Source: Armatimonadetes bacterium UBA1398
GTDB taxonomy: Bacteria > Armatimonadota > Zipacnadia > UBA1398
Direction: 5' to 3'
DNA length: 64,000 bases
Assembly: GCA_002305165.1 (NCBI GenBank)
Contig: DBQI01000023.1
Coordinates: forward strand, 1-64,000
The translations under genes and the position numbers were made by a program. Shown in pieces: positions 8,040 through 16,353 of the stretch. Numbering within the stretch: position 1 is the stretch's first letter; the number at the start of each line of letters is the position of its first letter. The notes beneath the pieces are model-generated. The model was not told the DNA's origin and did no database searches. It was given only the letters and a program-made list of their open reading frames with translations.

Positions 8040-9365
8040 CTCCCACGGCGCCCGGACCTTGTCCATCCATCGGCGGTAGGTGTCGCGGAGCATCACACCG
8101 GCGGGCTTGAGTGAATCGTCGGTGCGGATCACCCCGAAGTGCTGCTCCTCCACCCCCATCCAGTCGGGCACGAAGTCGAAGACGATCCAGTTGTAGACAC
8201 CGGCGATCCTCGCGACCTCGGCACCGAGAAGGACCCCCTCGTATATCTCCAGTTGGCGCTGGTCGGAGGCGTCTGGCCGTGCGTCCGTACGGTGGGTCGT
8301 ATAGCCAAACTCGCCCACGATGAGCGGTCGATGATCAATGAACTCCAGGATGTCCGTCAGGTCGTCGGCGACGTTGCGAACAGGCGGCTCGCCTTCTGGC
8401 TGCACCGCCACGGCGCCCGAGTAGTTGTGGAACTGGCCTACAGGCGGCTGGATCCCCAGGTCCCAGAGCTGATCGAACTGCCACGCGAGGCCCACCGTGA
8501 TCATGTGCTCAGGCGCGAGATCCACTAGCTCCGGGTACATGACCTGAATCCAGCGCGCGAGCTCGGGCGTGGCCTTCGGGCCCTCCGAGCCGCCGGGCTC
8601 GTTGATGAGGTCCCACATGAGCACTCGGCCATCGTAGCGGAAGGGCTCCACGCCGGAGCGCATGAAGCGGCGGAAGGTGTCGTGGTCCTCCAGGGGCGGC
8701 AGCGCTCCTCCCAGACAGATCATGACATTCATTCCATGGGCCTCGGCCTCATCAAGGAGCACATCGATGCGGGCGAGGATCTCCGGCGTCATGAGCCCCT
8801 CCTGGGTGATCAGGCCGCTATCCGTGTCGAAGAAGTAGAAGGTCCGGAGGGTGTTGACGAAGAGCTCCTCCAGAGCGGCGAACTCCGCCTGGAACACTCG
8901 GCGGTCTGCCTCGCGCCAAAGCCCCGGCCAAGGCGTGAGCCGTGGCAGGTAGTTCGCTCCCCGGAGCATCAGGGGCTGGAGCTGCTCGATGGCTACCGTT
9001 GGCGAGGCCTCGATCCTCACGGCGTCGCCGGGCAGCGGGCCGACCTCCAGAAGACCCTCCCATCGCACCTCCTGCCCCACGAGCAGCGTCGCCTCGACGA
9101 CATTCCTGTCTGCGGGCAGCCAGAGGGTGTCCATGCAGCCACCGGGGGGCACGGTGATGAGGTCGCGCCGGGCTCCGGCGCCCACCAGCGTGGCTCCGGT
9201 GAGCGGCTCATCCCCGGGATTCCCGATCCGCACATAGACGAGCCGTTCGTCACCGTCGGGCGTCTGCCTGACGATTGCGCGGGCGTCTCCCCACTCGACG
9301 ATCGCCACGGCGTCTGCGGGGGCGCCGGTGGCGAAGAGCGTCAGCAAAGCAGCCAGTTCCACCAT
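8010..9365 (-). CDS. Secreted GH5-like (cellulase superfamily) glycoside hydrolase
   Basis: A 451-residue protein with a short signal peptide, an N-terminal beta-sandwich (about residues 20-120) and a TIM barrel. The barrel carries two clan GH-A glutamates: Glu256 in LMWDLINEPGG (acid/base) and Glu352 in PLIVGEFGY (nucleophile). HNYSGAV and YNWIVFDFVPDW fit the substrate-groove strands. This indicates a retaining beta-glycosidase of the GH5/mannanase type, exported to the envelope or outside. The ATG at 9365 has GAGGTGA upstream. The gene runs against the carbohydrate genes that follow and shares its last 30 bp with the thioredoxin-fold gene. Confidence 0.82.
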   Translation of the reverse strand: MVELAALLTLFATGAPADAVAIVEWGDARAIVRQTPDGDERLVYVRIGNPGDEPLTGATLVGAGARRDLITVPPGGCMDTLWLPADRNVVEATLLVGQEVRWEGLLEVGPLPGDAVRIEASPTVAIEQLQPLMLRGANYLPRLTPWPGLWREADRRVFQAEFAALEELFVNTLRTFYFFDTDSGLITQEGLMTPEILARIDVLLDEAEAHGMNVMICLGGALPPLEDHDTFRRFMRSGVEPFRYDGRVLMWDLINEPGGSEGPKATPELARWIQVMYPELVDLAPEHMITVGLAWQFDQLWDLGIQPPVGQFHNYSGAVAVQPEGEPPVRNVADDLTDILEFIDHRPLIVGEFGYTTHRTDARPDASDQRQLEIYEGVLLGAEVARIAGVYNWIVFDFVPDWMGVEEQHFGVIRTDDSLKPAGVMLRDTYRRWMDKVRAPWELPRALQPRH

Positions 9366-9602
9366 TGATCACCTCGGCACTAGTACGAGAGCGTCCAGAC
9401 CCGCAACGAACCCGGCGCAAAGAACGAGCAGCCAGGCGCAGCGCGGGTGCATTCCCCTCGCCACCTTTCATCTGGAGTAGATCTGCGGGCGCATTCCGCT
9501 TGCATCGCTCCCGTTCCTTGCGCCACGGCCGGATGGGGTAGGAGCGCGCTGCCGCGCAACGAACCTACAGGAACCGACCTGACTGCATAGGAGACGAGGC
9601 AC

Positions 9603-9899
9603 GTGTTCATCGGCGCGTGGGTGATCCTGCTGCCCCATGGCATGGTGCAGGCCGAGGCGCCTATCGCTCGCATCTACGATGAGTACCGCTCGCAGCTGCC
9701 ACCTCTGGAGTTCATCGTGGAGCGGGACGAGATCGCGCCGTCCACTGAGAATCCAACCATCATGCTGCGGCATGTTGAGGACATCGCTCTGGGGGTGCAT
9801 GGATATGTCACGAGCTGCCCTCAGGACGTCACCGGCCTGCCCACCCAGGAGCGCATCTCGCGTGGTTCCCGATCGCGCAACTGGAGTCCCGAGAAGTGA
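9603..9899 (+). CDS. Small hypothetical protein
   Basis: A 98-residue frame with coding-like codon use (third positions mostly G or C) and a GTG start behind a GGAGACGAGG stretch. The product begins MFIGAWVILLPHGMVQAEAP and contains IARIYDEYRSQLPPLEFIVERDE. I recognise no family. The C-terminal 20 residues look less protein-like, so it could be the 5' remnant of a longer gene. Confidence 0.35.
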   Translation: MFIGAWVILLPHGMVQAEAPIARIYDEYRSQLPPLEFIVERDEIAPSTENPTIMLRHVEDIALGVHGYVTSCPQDVTGLPTQERISRGSRSRNWSPEK

Positions 9900-9916
9900 C
9901 GGCAGGGACGCTGTGC

Positions 9917-9925
9917 TGATACAGT
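9917..9925 (+). promoter_or_regulatory. Extended -10 promoter candidate
   Basis: TGATACAGT (TGn plus TACAGT) lies 26 bp before the agarase-like start codon, giving a short leader. No good -35 is seen. It falls just after the stop of the small upstream frame, so the enzyme gene could be transcribed on its own. Confidence 0.35.
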
Positions 9926-9950
9926 GCCCTATCCTGGAGAGGAACTGAAC

Positions 9951-11978
9951 ATGCTGAGCTGCCTTCTGGCGCTGGGTGCACACGTTGCCCTCGCGCCGCC
10001 CACCACGATCGCCTCCTTCGAGGAACCGACGGCGGAATGGCGTGTCGTGGACGCGTCCGCGACACCCGTCTCCGACCATGTCACCGAGGGCGAGTTCGCT
10101 CTGCGAGTCGAGTTTGAACAGTCGGACGGGTATCCGGCCCTGGCCCTAGGGGCTGAATGCCTGGCGCTCACGGACTGGACTGGCTACGGAGCCGTTGCTT
10201 TCGACGTCTTTGTCGAGGGCGACGCCGAGTTGGGGCTCAACGTACGGCTCGACACGAAGGCAGGCGGCGTAGAGGCGATGGAACAGACGGAGGTTCGGGT
10301 GCGTCCGAACCGTGCCACCACAGTCTCCATCGCTCTGCCGCGCGAACTGCCTCACATGTACTTCGGTCCGCCCGCCCTCTTGGGCGATGTGAACGGCGCC
10401 CTGCGCTCCGCGGACCTTGATCTCGCTGGCGTGACGGGTGTCCACATCTTCCTGCTGAGGCCGGAGACGGCTCGGACGATCTATATCGATAACGTGCGTC
10501 TCGCGCCGGAGGTCCCGATGCGCGACCTCGTCGATCGTTACGGCCAGTACGCCAACGCCGAATGGCCCGGCAAGATCACGCGGGACGAGGACCTGACCAA
10601 GGACAGGTCCCAAGAGACGGAGTGGTTGAGCCACAACGGACGCCCCGCCTCCTTCGACGAGTACGGCGCATGGGCCGATGGGCCCCAACTCGACGCGACC
10701 GGATGGTTTAGGACCGCCCAGGTGGATGGCAAGTGGTGGCTCGTGGCGCCCAACGGGAAGCTCTTCTGGTCATCGGGCCTCGACTGCGTGAACACGCAGA
10801 ACGGCGGGCCAATCAGGGACCGTCAGTATCTCTTCTCCTGGTTGCCGGAGCCGGGCGATGCGCTCAGCCGTTTTGGGTCGGCTGAATCCGCGGAAGCCAA
10901 CTTCTACGAGATGAACCTATACCGCAAGTACGGGCCCGACTTCTGGGAGCCCTGGCTCGCCCGCACCGGTGAGAGACTCGATGCCTGGGGGTTCAACACG
11001 ATCGCGGCATGGTCAGACCAGACCTTCCACGAGGCTGGCAAGCCGTACACCTGCACCCTGTGGACGGGGAGCGGCCCCACGATCCAGGGGGTGTGGGCCA
11101 CTATTCCCGATGTCTTCGACCCCGGGTGGCCTGGTCAGGCGCGCGCTGCCATTGCCGAAAGCATCACCCAGTTCCGCGACGACCCGCTGTGCATCGGATA
11201 CTTCGTGGACAACGAGATCGCGTGGGGTTACTACTGGCACGGTCGGCTGACATACACGGCTCCCATCAACTGCCTCGCGATGTCCGGCCGCGCTCCCGCC
11301 AAGCGAGCTATGGTGGAGCTTCTCCAGGAGAGGCATGGCCCCATCACCGCTCTGAACGCGGCATGGGGTACTCGCTACAAGTCATGGAATGCGTTCTGCG
11401 CCGAGCCAGTTCTCCTCCGCGATGGCGACCTCGCCGCCCCGATCCGCTCCGACCTCTCCATGCTGCTCACGGCGTACGCGGAGCGTTACTTCAGCACCGT
11501 GGCTGCCGCGGTCAAGGAGCATGCTCCGCACCACCTCTACCTGGGCCAGCGGTTCGGCGGTATCGCGCCGGCTGAGGTGGTGGATGTGGCGGAGCGCTAC
11601 TGCGATGTCGTATCCTTCAACATCTACGGCGATGCCGACAACCTCACCGCCCACGCTCGCCACGTGATGGATCTGAAGAAGCCCGGCATCATCGGGGAGT
11701 TCCATTTCGCAGCGATGGACCGGGGGATGTTCGGCCCCAATGTCGAATCCCAGGCCGTCCGTGCCGAGAAGTACATCGGCTACATCCAGCGAGCCCTGGA
11801 CCTGAACTGGTGCGTAGGCGCCCATTGGTTCACCTACTGCGACCAGCCCTTGGTGGGGCGCTTCGATGGGGAGAACTCCAACATAGGGTTCGTGAGTCAG
11901 ACGGACACACCGTACTACGAGCTGATAGAGGCTGCCCGCCAGGTGAACTCCACGATGTACGAGCGGAGAGGCGGGTAG
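9951..11978 (+). CDS. Secreted beta-agarase / GH50-like glycoside hydrolase
   Basis: A 675-residue protein. A short signal-like start (MLSCLLALGAHVALA) leads into an N-terminal carbohydrate-binding beta-sandwich (about 25-205, ending TIYIDNVRLAPE). A TIM-barrel domain follows. The catalytic glutamates appear in GYFVDNEIAWG (Glu422, acid/base) and IIGEFHFAA (Glu583, nucleophile); the FVDNE motif is characteristic of GH50 agarases and their relatives. Supporting motifs are WWLVAPNGKLFWSSGLDCV and YCDVVSFNIY. A GGAGAGG ribosome-binding site precedes the ATG at 9951. GH50-like proteins are common in soil bacteria that never meet agar, so the true substrate may be another beta-galactan or beta-glucan. 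It heads a plus-strand run with the GH4 and amidohydrolase genes. Confidence 0.8.
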   Translation: MLSCLLALGAHVALAPPTTIASFEEPTAEWRVVDASATPVSDHVTEGEFALRVEFEQSDGYPALALGAECLALTDWTGYGAVAFDVFVEGDAELGLNVRLDTKAGGVEAMEQTEVRVRPNRATTVSIALPRELPHMYFGPPALLGDVNGALRSADLDLAGVTGVHIFLLRPETARTIYIDNVRLAPEVPMRDLVDRYGQYANAEWPGKITRDEDLTKDRSQETEWLSHNGRPASFDEYGAWADGPQLDATGWFRTAQVDGKWWLVAPNGKLFWSSGLDCVNTQNGGPIRDRQYLFSWLPEPGDALSRFGSAESAEANFYEMNLYRKYGPDFWEPWLARTGERLDAWGFNTIAAWSDQTFHEAGKPYTCTLWTGSGPTIQGVWATIPDVFDPGWPGQARAAIAESITQFRDDPLCIGYFVDNEIAWGYYWHGRLTYTAPINCLAMSGRAPAKRAMVELLQERHGPITALNAAWGTRYKSWNAFCAEPVLLRDGDLAAPIRSDLSMLLTAYAERYFSTVAAAVKEHAPHHLYLGQRFGGIAPAEVVDVAERYCDVVSFNIYGDADNLTAHARHVMDLKKPGIIGEFHFAAMDRGMFGPNVESQAVRAEKYIGYIQRALDLNWCVGAHWFTYCDQPLVGRFDGENSNIGFVSQTDTPYYELIEAARQVNSTMYERRGG

Positions 11979-12089
11979 TACGAGGGGAGCCCTGCCGTCG
12001 ACGCGGCGCGGCGAGCATCCAGGTGTGGGCGGTCAACGCCACGAACTTCACCTGTGGCGCCACAGAGCGCCGGGAGGAGGCAGTGTCCA

Positions 12090-13400
12090 ATGGCGAAGAT
12101 CGCACTCATCGGTGCTGGTAGTGGGTTCGGCGGACGACTATCGGTCGACATTCTGAGTTTCCCCGAACTGCGGGAGTCCACCATCGCCCTTGTTGACATC
12201 AACCGGGACGCCGTCGACGCCGTAGGCGGGTTCGTCCGGAAGGTCGTTGATGCCCACGGCTGCGGCGCCAAGGTAGTGGCAACAACCGATCGGCGGGAGG
12301 CCCTAGATGGCGCCGACTATGTTGTCGTCGCCATCAGCGTGGGGGGGCCTGCCTACGACGGCGTGCCCTATCACTACGAGATCGAGATTCCGGCCAAGTA
12401 CGGCGTGAGCCAGCGCGTCGGCGATACGGTTGGGCCGGGGGGCATCTTCCGGACCCTCCGCAGCGCCCCCGAGATGCTGGCGATCTGCGCGGACATGCAG
12501 GAGCTCTGCCCCGACGCGCTGCTCATCAACTACACGAACCCCATGGCCATGCTCACGTGGATCGTGAACGAGGGCACCACGATCCGCAATGTGGGCCTCT
12601 GTCACAGCGTTCAGGGGACGGCGCACCAACTCGCGGGGTACATCGGCGCCCCATTCAGCGAGATGACCTACTGGGTTGCGGGCATCAACCACATGTCCTG
12701 GTTCCTGGAGCTGAAGCGCAATGGCGAGGATGCCTACCCGGCCCTGTGGGAGGCGCTGGAGAACCCGGAGACCTTCGCCAAGGACACCGTTCGCTTCGAG
12801 ATCATGCGTCACTTCGGGTACTTCGTGACCGAGTCGACGCCCCACATGTCGGAGTACGTTCCGTACTTCCGCAAGCGGCCCGACCTGCTGGAGCAGTACC
12901 ACCTCGACTACCGGTCTCCGAGCGCCGAAGCGCCCCAGCACCGACGGTGGGAGAGCGAGGAGCGTTTCGGCGACGAGGCCGCGCGCAAGGCCGCGCAGGA
13001 GGGGCCCTCGAACGAGTACGCTAGCCGCATCATCCACTCCATCGAGACGAACACCCTCTATCGCTTCAACGGCAACGTCGCCAATGACGGGCTGATCATG
13101 AACCTGGAACCGGGGTGCTGCGTGGAGGTGCCGTGCATGACCGATGCTACCGGCATCCGGCCCTGTGCCATCGGTGAGCTACCGCCCCAGCTGGCGGGGC
13201 TGAACCAATCCAACGTCGTCGTACAGCGGCTCGTTGCCGAGGCAGTACTGGAGCGCGACCTCGAAAAGGCCTTCATGGCCACCGCCCTGGACCCCTTGAC
13301 CGCCGCTGTCTGCTCTCTGCCTGAGATACGAGCCATGTTCGATGAGATGGTCGCCGCTGAGGAACGATGGCTCGCTCCGCACTTCGGAGGGGGAGAGTAG
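12090..13400 (+). CDS. GH4 NAD-dependent alpha-glycosidase (alpha-galactosidase/alpha-glucosidase type)
   Basis: A 436-residue cytoplasmic enzyme. The Rossmann motif IALIGAGSGFGG binds NAD. NYTNPMAM (Asn150) contacts sugar, and Cys171 in GLCHS and His201 in GINHMSW are the divalent-metal ligands of GH4. Family members oxidise C3 of the glycon, eliminate the aglycon and reduce again, needing NAD and Mn2+. The sequence resembles the MelA/AglA branch; galactoside versus glucoside cannot be settled here. The start at 12090 follows a GGGAGGAGG ribosome-binding site. The next gene starts 1 nt after the stop, so the two are translationally linked. Together with the upstream secreted enzyme this looks like a uptake-and-cleavage set. 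Confidence 0.9.
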   Translation: MAKIALIGAGSGFGGRLSVDILSFPELRESTIALVDINRDAVDAVGGFVRKVVDAHGCGAKVVATTDRREALDGADYVVVAISVGGPAYDGVPYHYEIEIPAKYGVSQRVGDTVGPGGIFRTLRSAPEMLAICADMQELCPDALLINYTNPMAMLTWIVNEGTTIRNVGLCHSVQGTAHQLAGYIGAPFSEMTYWVAGINHMSWFLELKRNGEDAYPALWEALENPETFAKDTVRFEIMRHFGYFVTESTPHMSEYVPYFRKRPDLLEQYHLDYRSPSAEAPQHRRWESEERFGDEAARKAAQEGPSNEYASRIIHSIETNTLYRFNGNVANDGLIMNLEPGCCVEVPCMTDATGIRPCAIGELPPQLAGLNQSNVVVQRLVAEAVLERDLEKAFMATALDPLTAAVCSLPEIRAMFDEMVAAEERWLAPHFGGGE

Positions 13401-13401
13401 G

Positions 13402-14238
13402 GTGGCTGGTCAGGGGCTCGTCGACTTCCATGTGCATATCGGCCGCATGTTCCGGGAAGAGCACCCCGCCCGCGCGCCGCTCACGGCGCACCAACTCGTC
13501 GATCGCATGAACCGCGAGGGGATCGAGATCGCGGTGCTCCTCGCCCTCGAGAGCCCTGAGGGGCTGTGGGGATACTCGCTTACCGAGGAGGTCCTCGCAG
13601 CCCGGGATATGTACCCCGAGCGCCTCATCGCCTTCTGTGCCGTCGATCCGCGCTATCCAATGGTGGGCGAGTTCATCGATCACGCCGTTCACAACCATGG
13701 CTGCCAAGGGTTCGGCGAGCACGTGTGCGGCCTGCGCATCGACGATGAACTGTGCCACATCGTCTACCAGAAGTGCGACGAGCTGGGGCTGCCCCTCGTG
13801 ATCGAGATCGCGGGCGATCTCTGCTACGACGAGCCCGGACTCCCCGGCCTCGAGTGCTGCCTGCGCCAGTACCCGAACATCAGGTGGGTTGGGCATGGCC
13901 CTGGGTTCTGGAGCGCGATCAGCGCGGATGACCCGCGTGCGGGTTACCCGTCTGGTCCCATCGCGCCGGGAGGGGCCCTCGAACGGCTCCTGGAGTCGTA
14001 CCCGAACCTCTATGCGGATATCTCGGCTGGATCGGGGTATAACGCGCTGACGCGCGATCCGGACTTCACCGTCGGGTTCGTCGAGCGCCATTGGAGGCGG
14101 ATGCTGTTCGGCACGGACTACCTCAGCCCGGGCGATGAGTTGCCGATCCAGAAGTGGCTACAGGAGCTCGACATGCCGGCACGCGTTCGTCGCGCCATCG
14201 GCGGTGACAACGCGCGCGAGCTACTGGGGATGGGGTAG
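13402..14238 (+). CDS. Amidohydrolase family (amidohydro_2 type) metal-dependent hydrolase
   Basis: A 278-residue TIM-barrel hydrolase. GLVDFHVHIG gives the paired metal-binding histidines near the N-terminus, IRWVGHGPGF gives the central His, and MLFGTDYLSPGDE gives the C-terminal Asp. This is the layout of the amidohydro_2 group, which includes decarboxylases and lactone hydrolases. The GTG start at 13402 has GGAGGGGGAG just upstream, inside the end of the GH4 gene. The one-base gap indicates an operon with it, so it may process a sugar-derived lactone or aglycon; that is inference. Its last 18 bp overlap the convergent TOPRIM-like gene. Confidence 0.8.
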   Translation: MAGQGLVDFHVHIGRMFREEHPARAPLTAHQLVDRMNREGIEIAVLLALESPEGLWGYSLTEEVLAARDMYPERLIAFCAVDPRYPMVGEFIDHAVHNHGCQGFGEHVCGLRIDDELCHIVYQKCDELGLPLVIEIAGDLCYDEPGLPGLECCLRQYPNIRWVGHGPGFWSAISADDPRAGYPSGPIAPGGALERLLESYPNLYADISAGSGYNALTRDPDFTVGFVERHWRRMLFGTDYLSPGDELPIQKWLQELDMPARVRRAIGGDNARELLGMG

Positions 14239-14868
14239 GGGGCTGTCGGCGCACTGTTTGATGAACTGAGCCAACTCCTGGAACGCCGGATCCAAGCAGC
14301 GCTCGAGAGGGAGTCGACTCGCGAGGTTGGCTAGGAGTGCCGCGCTCTTGCGCTTGCGGGCTTTGCGCAGCAGCTCCTCCCAGGCGGACTTCGGATCAGC
14401 GAGCTTGCCCTCCTTGTCTGGGTCGTATCCCGCGCTGGCCAGTGTCGTGCGTACCCACCGACTGCTCTGGCCCAACTCCTTCTCGAGCCGCGCGTGAGTA
14501 CAGATAACCCATCTCTCGAGCTCCGGGTCGATGCAGATGGCCTTCGCCCTATTCCTCCAACCGTTCTGCTCCATCAGCGCCTGGACCCTAGCTGCGGCCT
14601 GTTCCGTCGTGAGCTGATGCTCGGCCCCGCAGCCATGATAGTCGAAGACCGCAGCGGCGAAACGGTGCGTCCGACACAGTGGCCGAAGCGTCTCATGGGC
14701 GCGGAGGAGCACGCCTGCATCCTTGGTCGGACTAGTCAACAGGCTGTACGTCATCGGACTAACGCCTGGCTTGGTGAGCCAGTTCTCTATACCAGCAGAG
14801 ACGACAAGTCTCATCGTGTCGTCGGCCACAAGAATGGCGAGGTCGCGCGTGCCGCAGCCTGCGCTCAT
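14221..14868 (-). CDS. TOPRIM/DUF4276-like partner of an AAA ATPase (putative effector)
   Basis: A 215-residue soluble protein. Motifs are DLAILVADDTMRLVVSAGI near the N-terminus, AAAVFDYHGCGAEHQ in the middle and CIDPELERWVI after it. This spacing of acidic motifs resembles the TOPRIM-like proteins (DUF4276, AriB and similar) encoded beside OLD/SMC-like ATPases; the first motif has Ala-Asp-Asp where a Glu would be typical. Its ATG overlaps the ATPase stop as ATGA, so translation is coupled. A longer frame starting at 14931 lies inside the ATPase gene and is less likely. The role is inferred as the nuclease or toxic effector of a two-gene conflict system. The family call is tentative; the pairing is clear. 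Confidence 0.55.
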   Translation of the reverse strand: MSAGCGTRDLAILVADDTMRLVVSAGIENWLTKPGVSPMTYSLLTSPTKDAGVLLRAHETLRPLCRTHRFAAAVFDYHGCGAEHQLTTEQAAARVQALMEQNGWRNRAKAICIDPELERWVICTHARLEKELGQSSRWVRTTLASAGYDPDKEGKLADPKSAWEELLRKARKRKSAALLANLASRLPLERCLDPAFQELAQFIKQCADSPLPHPQ

Positions 14869-16151
14869 GCGAGTATCCCTGACGCTGTGATATCGGCGAG
14901 ATTCCAGTCGCTCTGCCAGTCCACAAGGCATGGGTGGCGCTCCCCCAGCGTGATGTCCGTTGCCCCGTCTGTACCGAGACCAAAGCAGAGCACCTGTCCG
15001 GGGCCGGCACCAGCGAGAAGCGCTAGGGAGTGAGTTGCAACAAGGACTTGGTCATCCCACATGCTACTGAGACTACCCATGAGTCCGTCGACAGCCGCGG
15101 GGTGAATGCCGTTCTCGGGCTCCTCGACGAGGTAGACCGATGGTCCGTGGGGGTAGTAGGCGAACAGGGTTAGCGCAAGCAGACGCAGCGTGCCATCGGA
15201 GACCAGCCAGCTGGGAACGGCTGCTCCGTTCGCGTAGTGCGCCCTGAGGACACAGTGTCGATCGAAGTCACGCACCTCCGTTGACACATCGACCAGGGCG
15301 GGTATCAGGGTGCCTACGTGCTGTAGCCACTCCCGAGCTACCGCCGGATGCTGCTCCAGGAGGTCGCGGGCCGCCCACGCCATGTTGGACCCATCGGGTA
15401 GAGGAGCACGCTCGGAGCTTGGTGGAGACGGCCGTCTCAGGGCTTCAATGTCCAGATGCAGGTCCACGATGCCGCGTGTCAGGAACTGGCGCACCCAGTC
15501 CGCTTTACGGAAGGGATCGTTCTCATCGCGCTCATCGACCGGTAGGTACGCCAAGGCCGCCCGCGAGCGCCCTAGGTAGACGCTCTGGTTCCAGGGCTGT
15601 TGGTCGCCGGATCGGACTCTCCACTGGTAGTAGTCCTTACCGTCCCTGGCCTTGCTGACTACCTTCTGCCTATTCCGTATCCGACCCTCATCTAGGTGCA
15701 GGATTCCCTCGGGCGGGCGGGCCGACTCAGGGAACAGAAGGCGCTGCTCACGGTCCCGGTCACGGCGCGGCATGCCCTCGCGGTACAGGAACAGCGCTTC
15801 GGCTGCGATCTCAGGATCGGCAGCCGCCTGAACGTTGATAGCAAGCTCATAGCGAAACGCCGCACTTGGATGCTCGGGCAAGAGGCCGGCGGGCGGAGCC
15901 AGTTCCACAGCAAGCTGCACCTCGGAGGGCTTTGCGAGCCATGCCAGTGCAAGAGGGTTGCCCTCCGATCGCTCGCTCATCGCCTTGGCTACCTGTATCT
16001 CTGGCGTGAGGACATCCCGAATCAGTGTGAGCACATCCATGAGCGTGCTCTTCCCGCTCGCATTGGGGCCCACCAGAAGGCGGAACCGATCAAGGGGCAG
16101 GGAGACGTACCGCAGGCAGCGGTAGTTCAGAACTTCAATGCGCGTGATCAC
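14865..16151 (-). CDS. AAA ATPase, SMC/OLD-like (AAA_21 type)
   Basis: A 428-residue ATPase. ITRIEVLNYRCL is the usual start of SMC/RecF-like ATPases. Walker A is GPNASGKST (residues 28-36), the signature-like segment is LVSDGTLRLLAL, Walker B is VYLVEEPENGIHP (Glu343-Glu344) and the H-loop is VLVATHS (His374). There is no coiled-coil arm of SMC length, so it belongs to the short stand-alone ATPases such as AriA or retron/OLD-associated ATPases. The GTG at 16151, with GGAGGGGGG upstream, gives a standard N-terminus; longer starts to 16241 are possible. It is followed by the TOPRIM-like gene with a 4-bp overlap. The pair sits between metabolic genes and has no other mobile-element signs. Confidence 0.82.
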   Translation of the reverse strand: MITRIEVLNYRCLRYVSLPLDRFRLLVGPNASGKSTLMDVLTLIRDVLTPEIQVAKAMSERSEGNPLALAWLAKPSEVQLAVELAPPAGLLPEHPSAAFRYELAINVQAAADPEIAAEALFLYREGMPRRDRDREQRLLFPESARPPEGILHLDEGRIRNRQKVVSKARDGKDYYQWRVRSGDQQPWNQSVYLGRSRAALAYLPVDERDENDPFRKADWVRQFLTRGIVDLHLDIEALRRPSPPSSERAPLPDGSNMAWAARDLLEQHPAVAREWLQHVGTLIPALVDVSTEVRDFDRHCVLRAHYANGAAVPSWLVSDGTLRLLALTLFAYYPHGPSVYLVEEPENGIHPAAVDGLMGSLSSMWDDQVLVATHSLALLAGAGPGQVLCFGLGTDGATDITLGERHPCLVDWQSDWNLADITASGILA

Positions 16152-16353
16152 GAGACCGCCCCCCTCCGCACTATCGCCGAAGCGGACATCGCCGCACATG
16201 CCTAGATCCCGGTAGCAAGGCCTCAGGCAACACGTGCTCACCTAACGCGTCTGGCAGAACGGTATCACCGTCACCCTCGAGTGCGAGTGAACGCCCGAAG
16301 ACAAGACCGTCATAGCTGTCGCGTCGGGTCGGGCCCGACATACCCGCGCTCGG

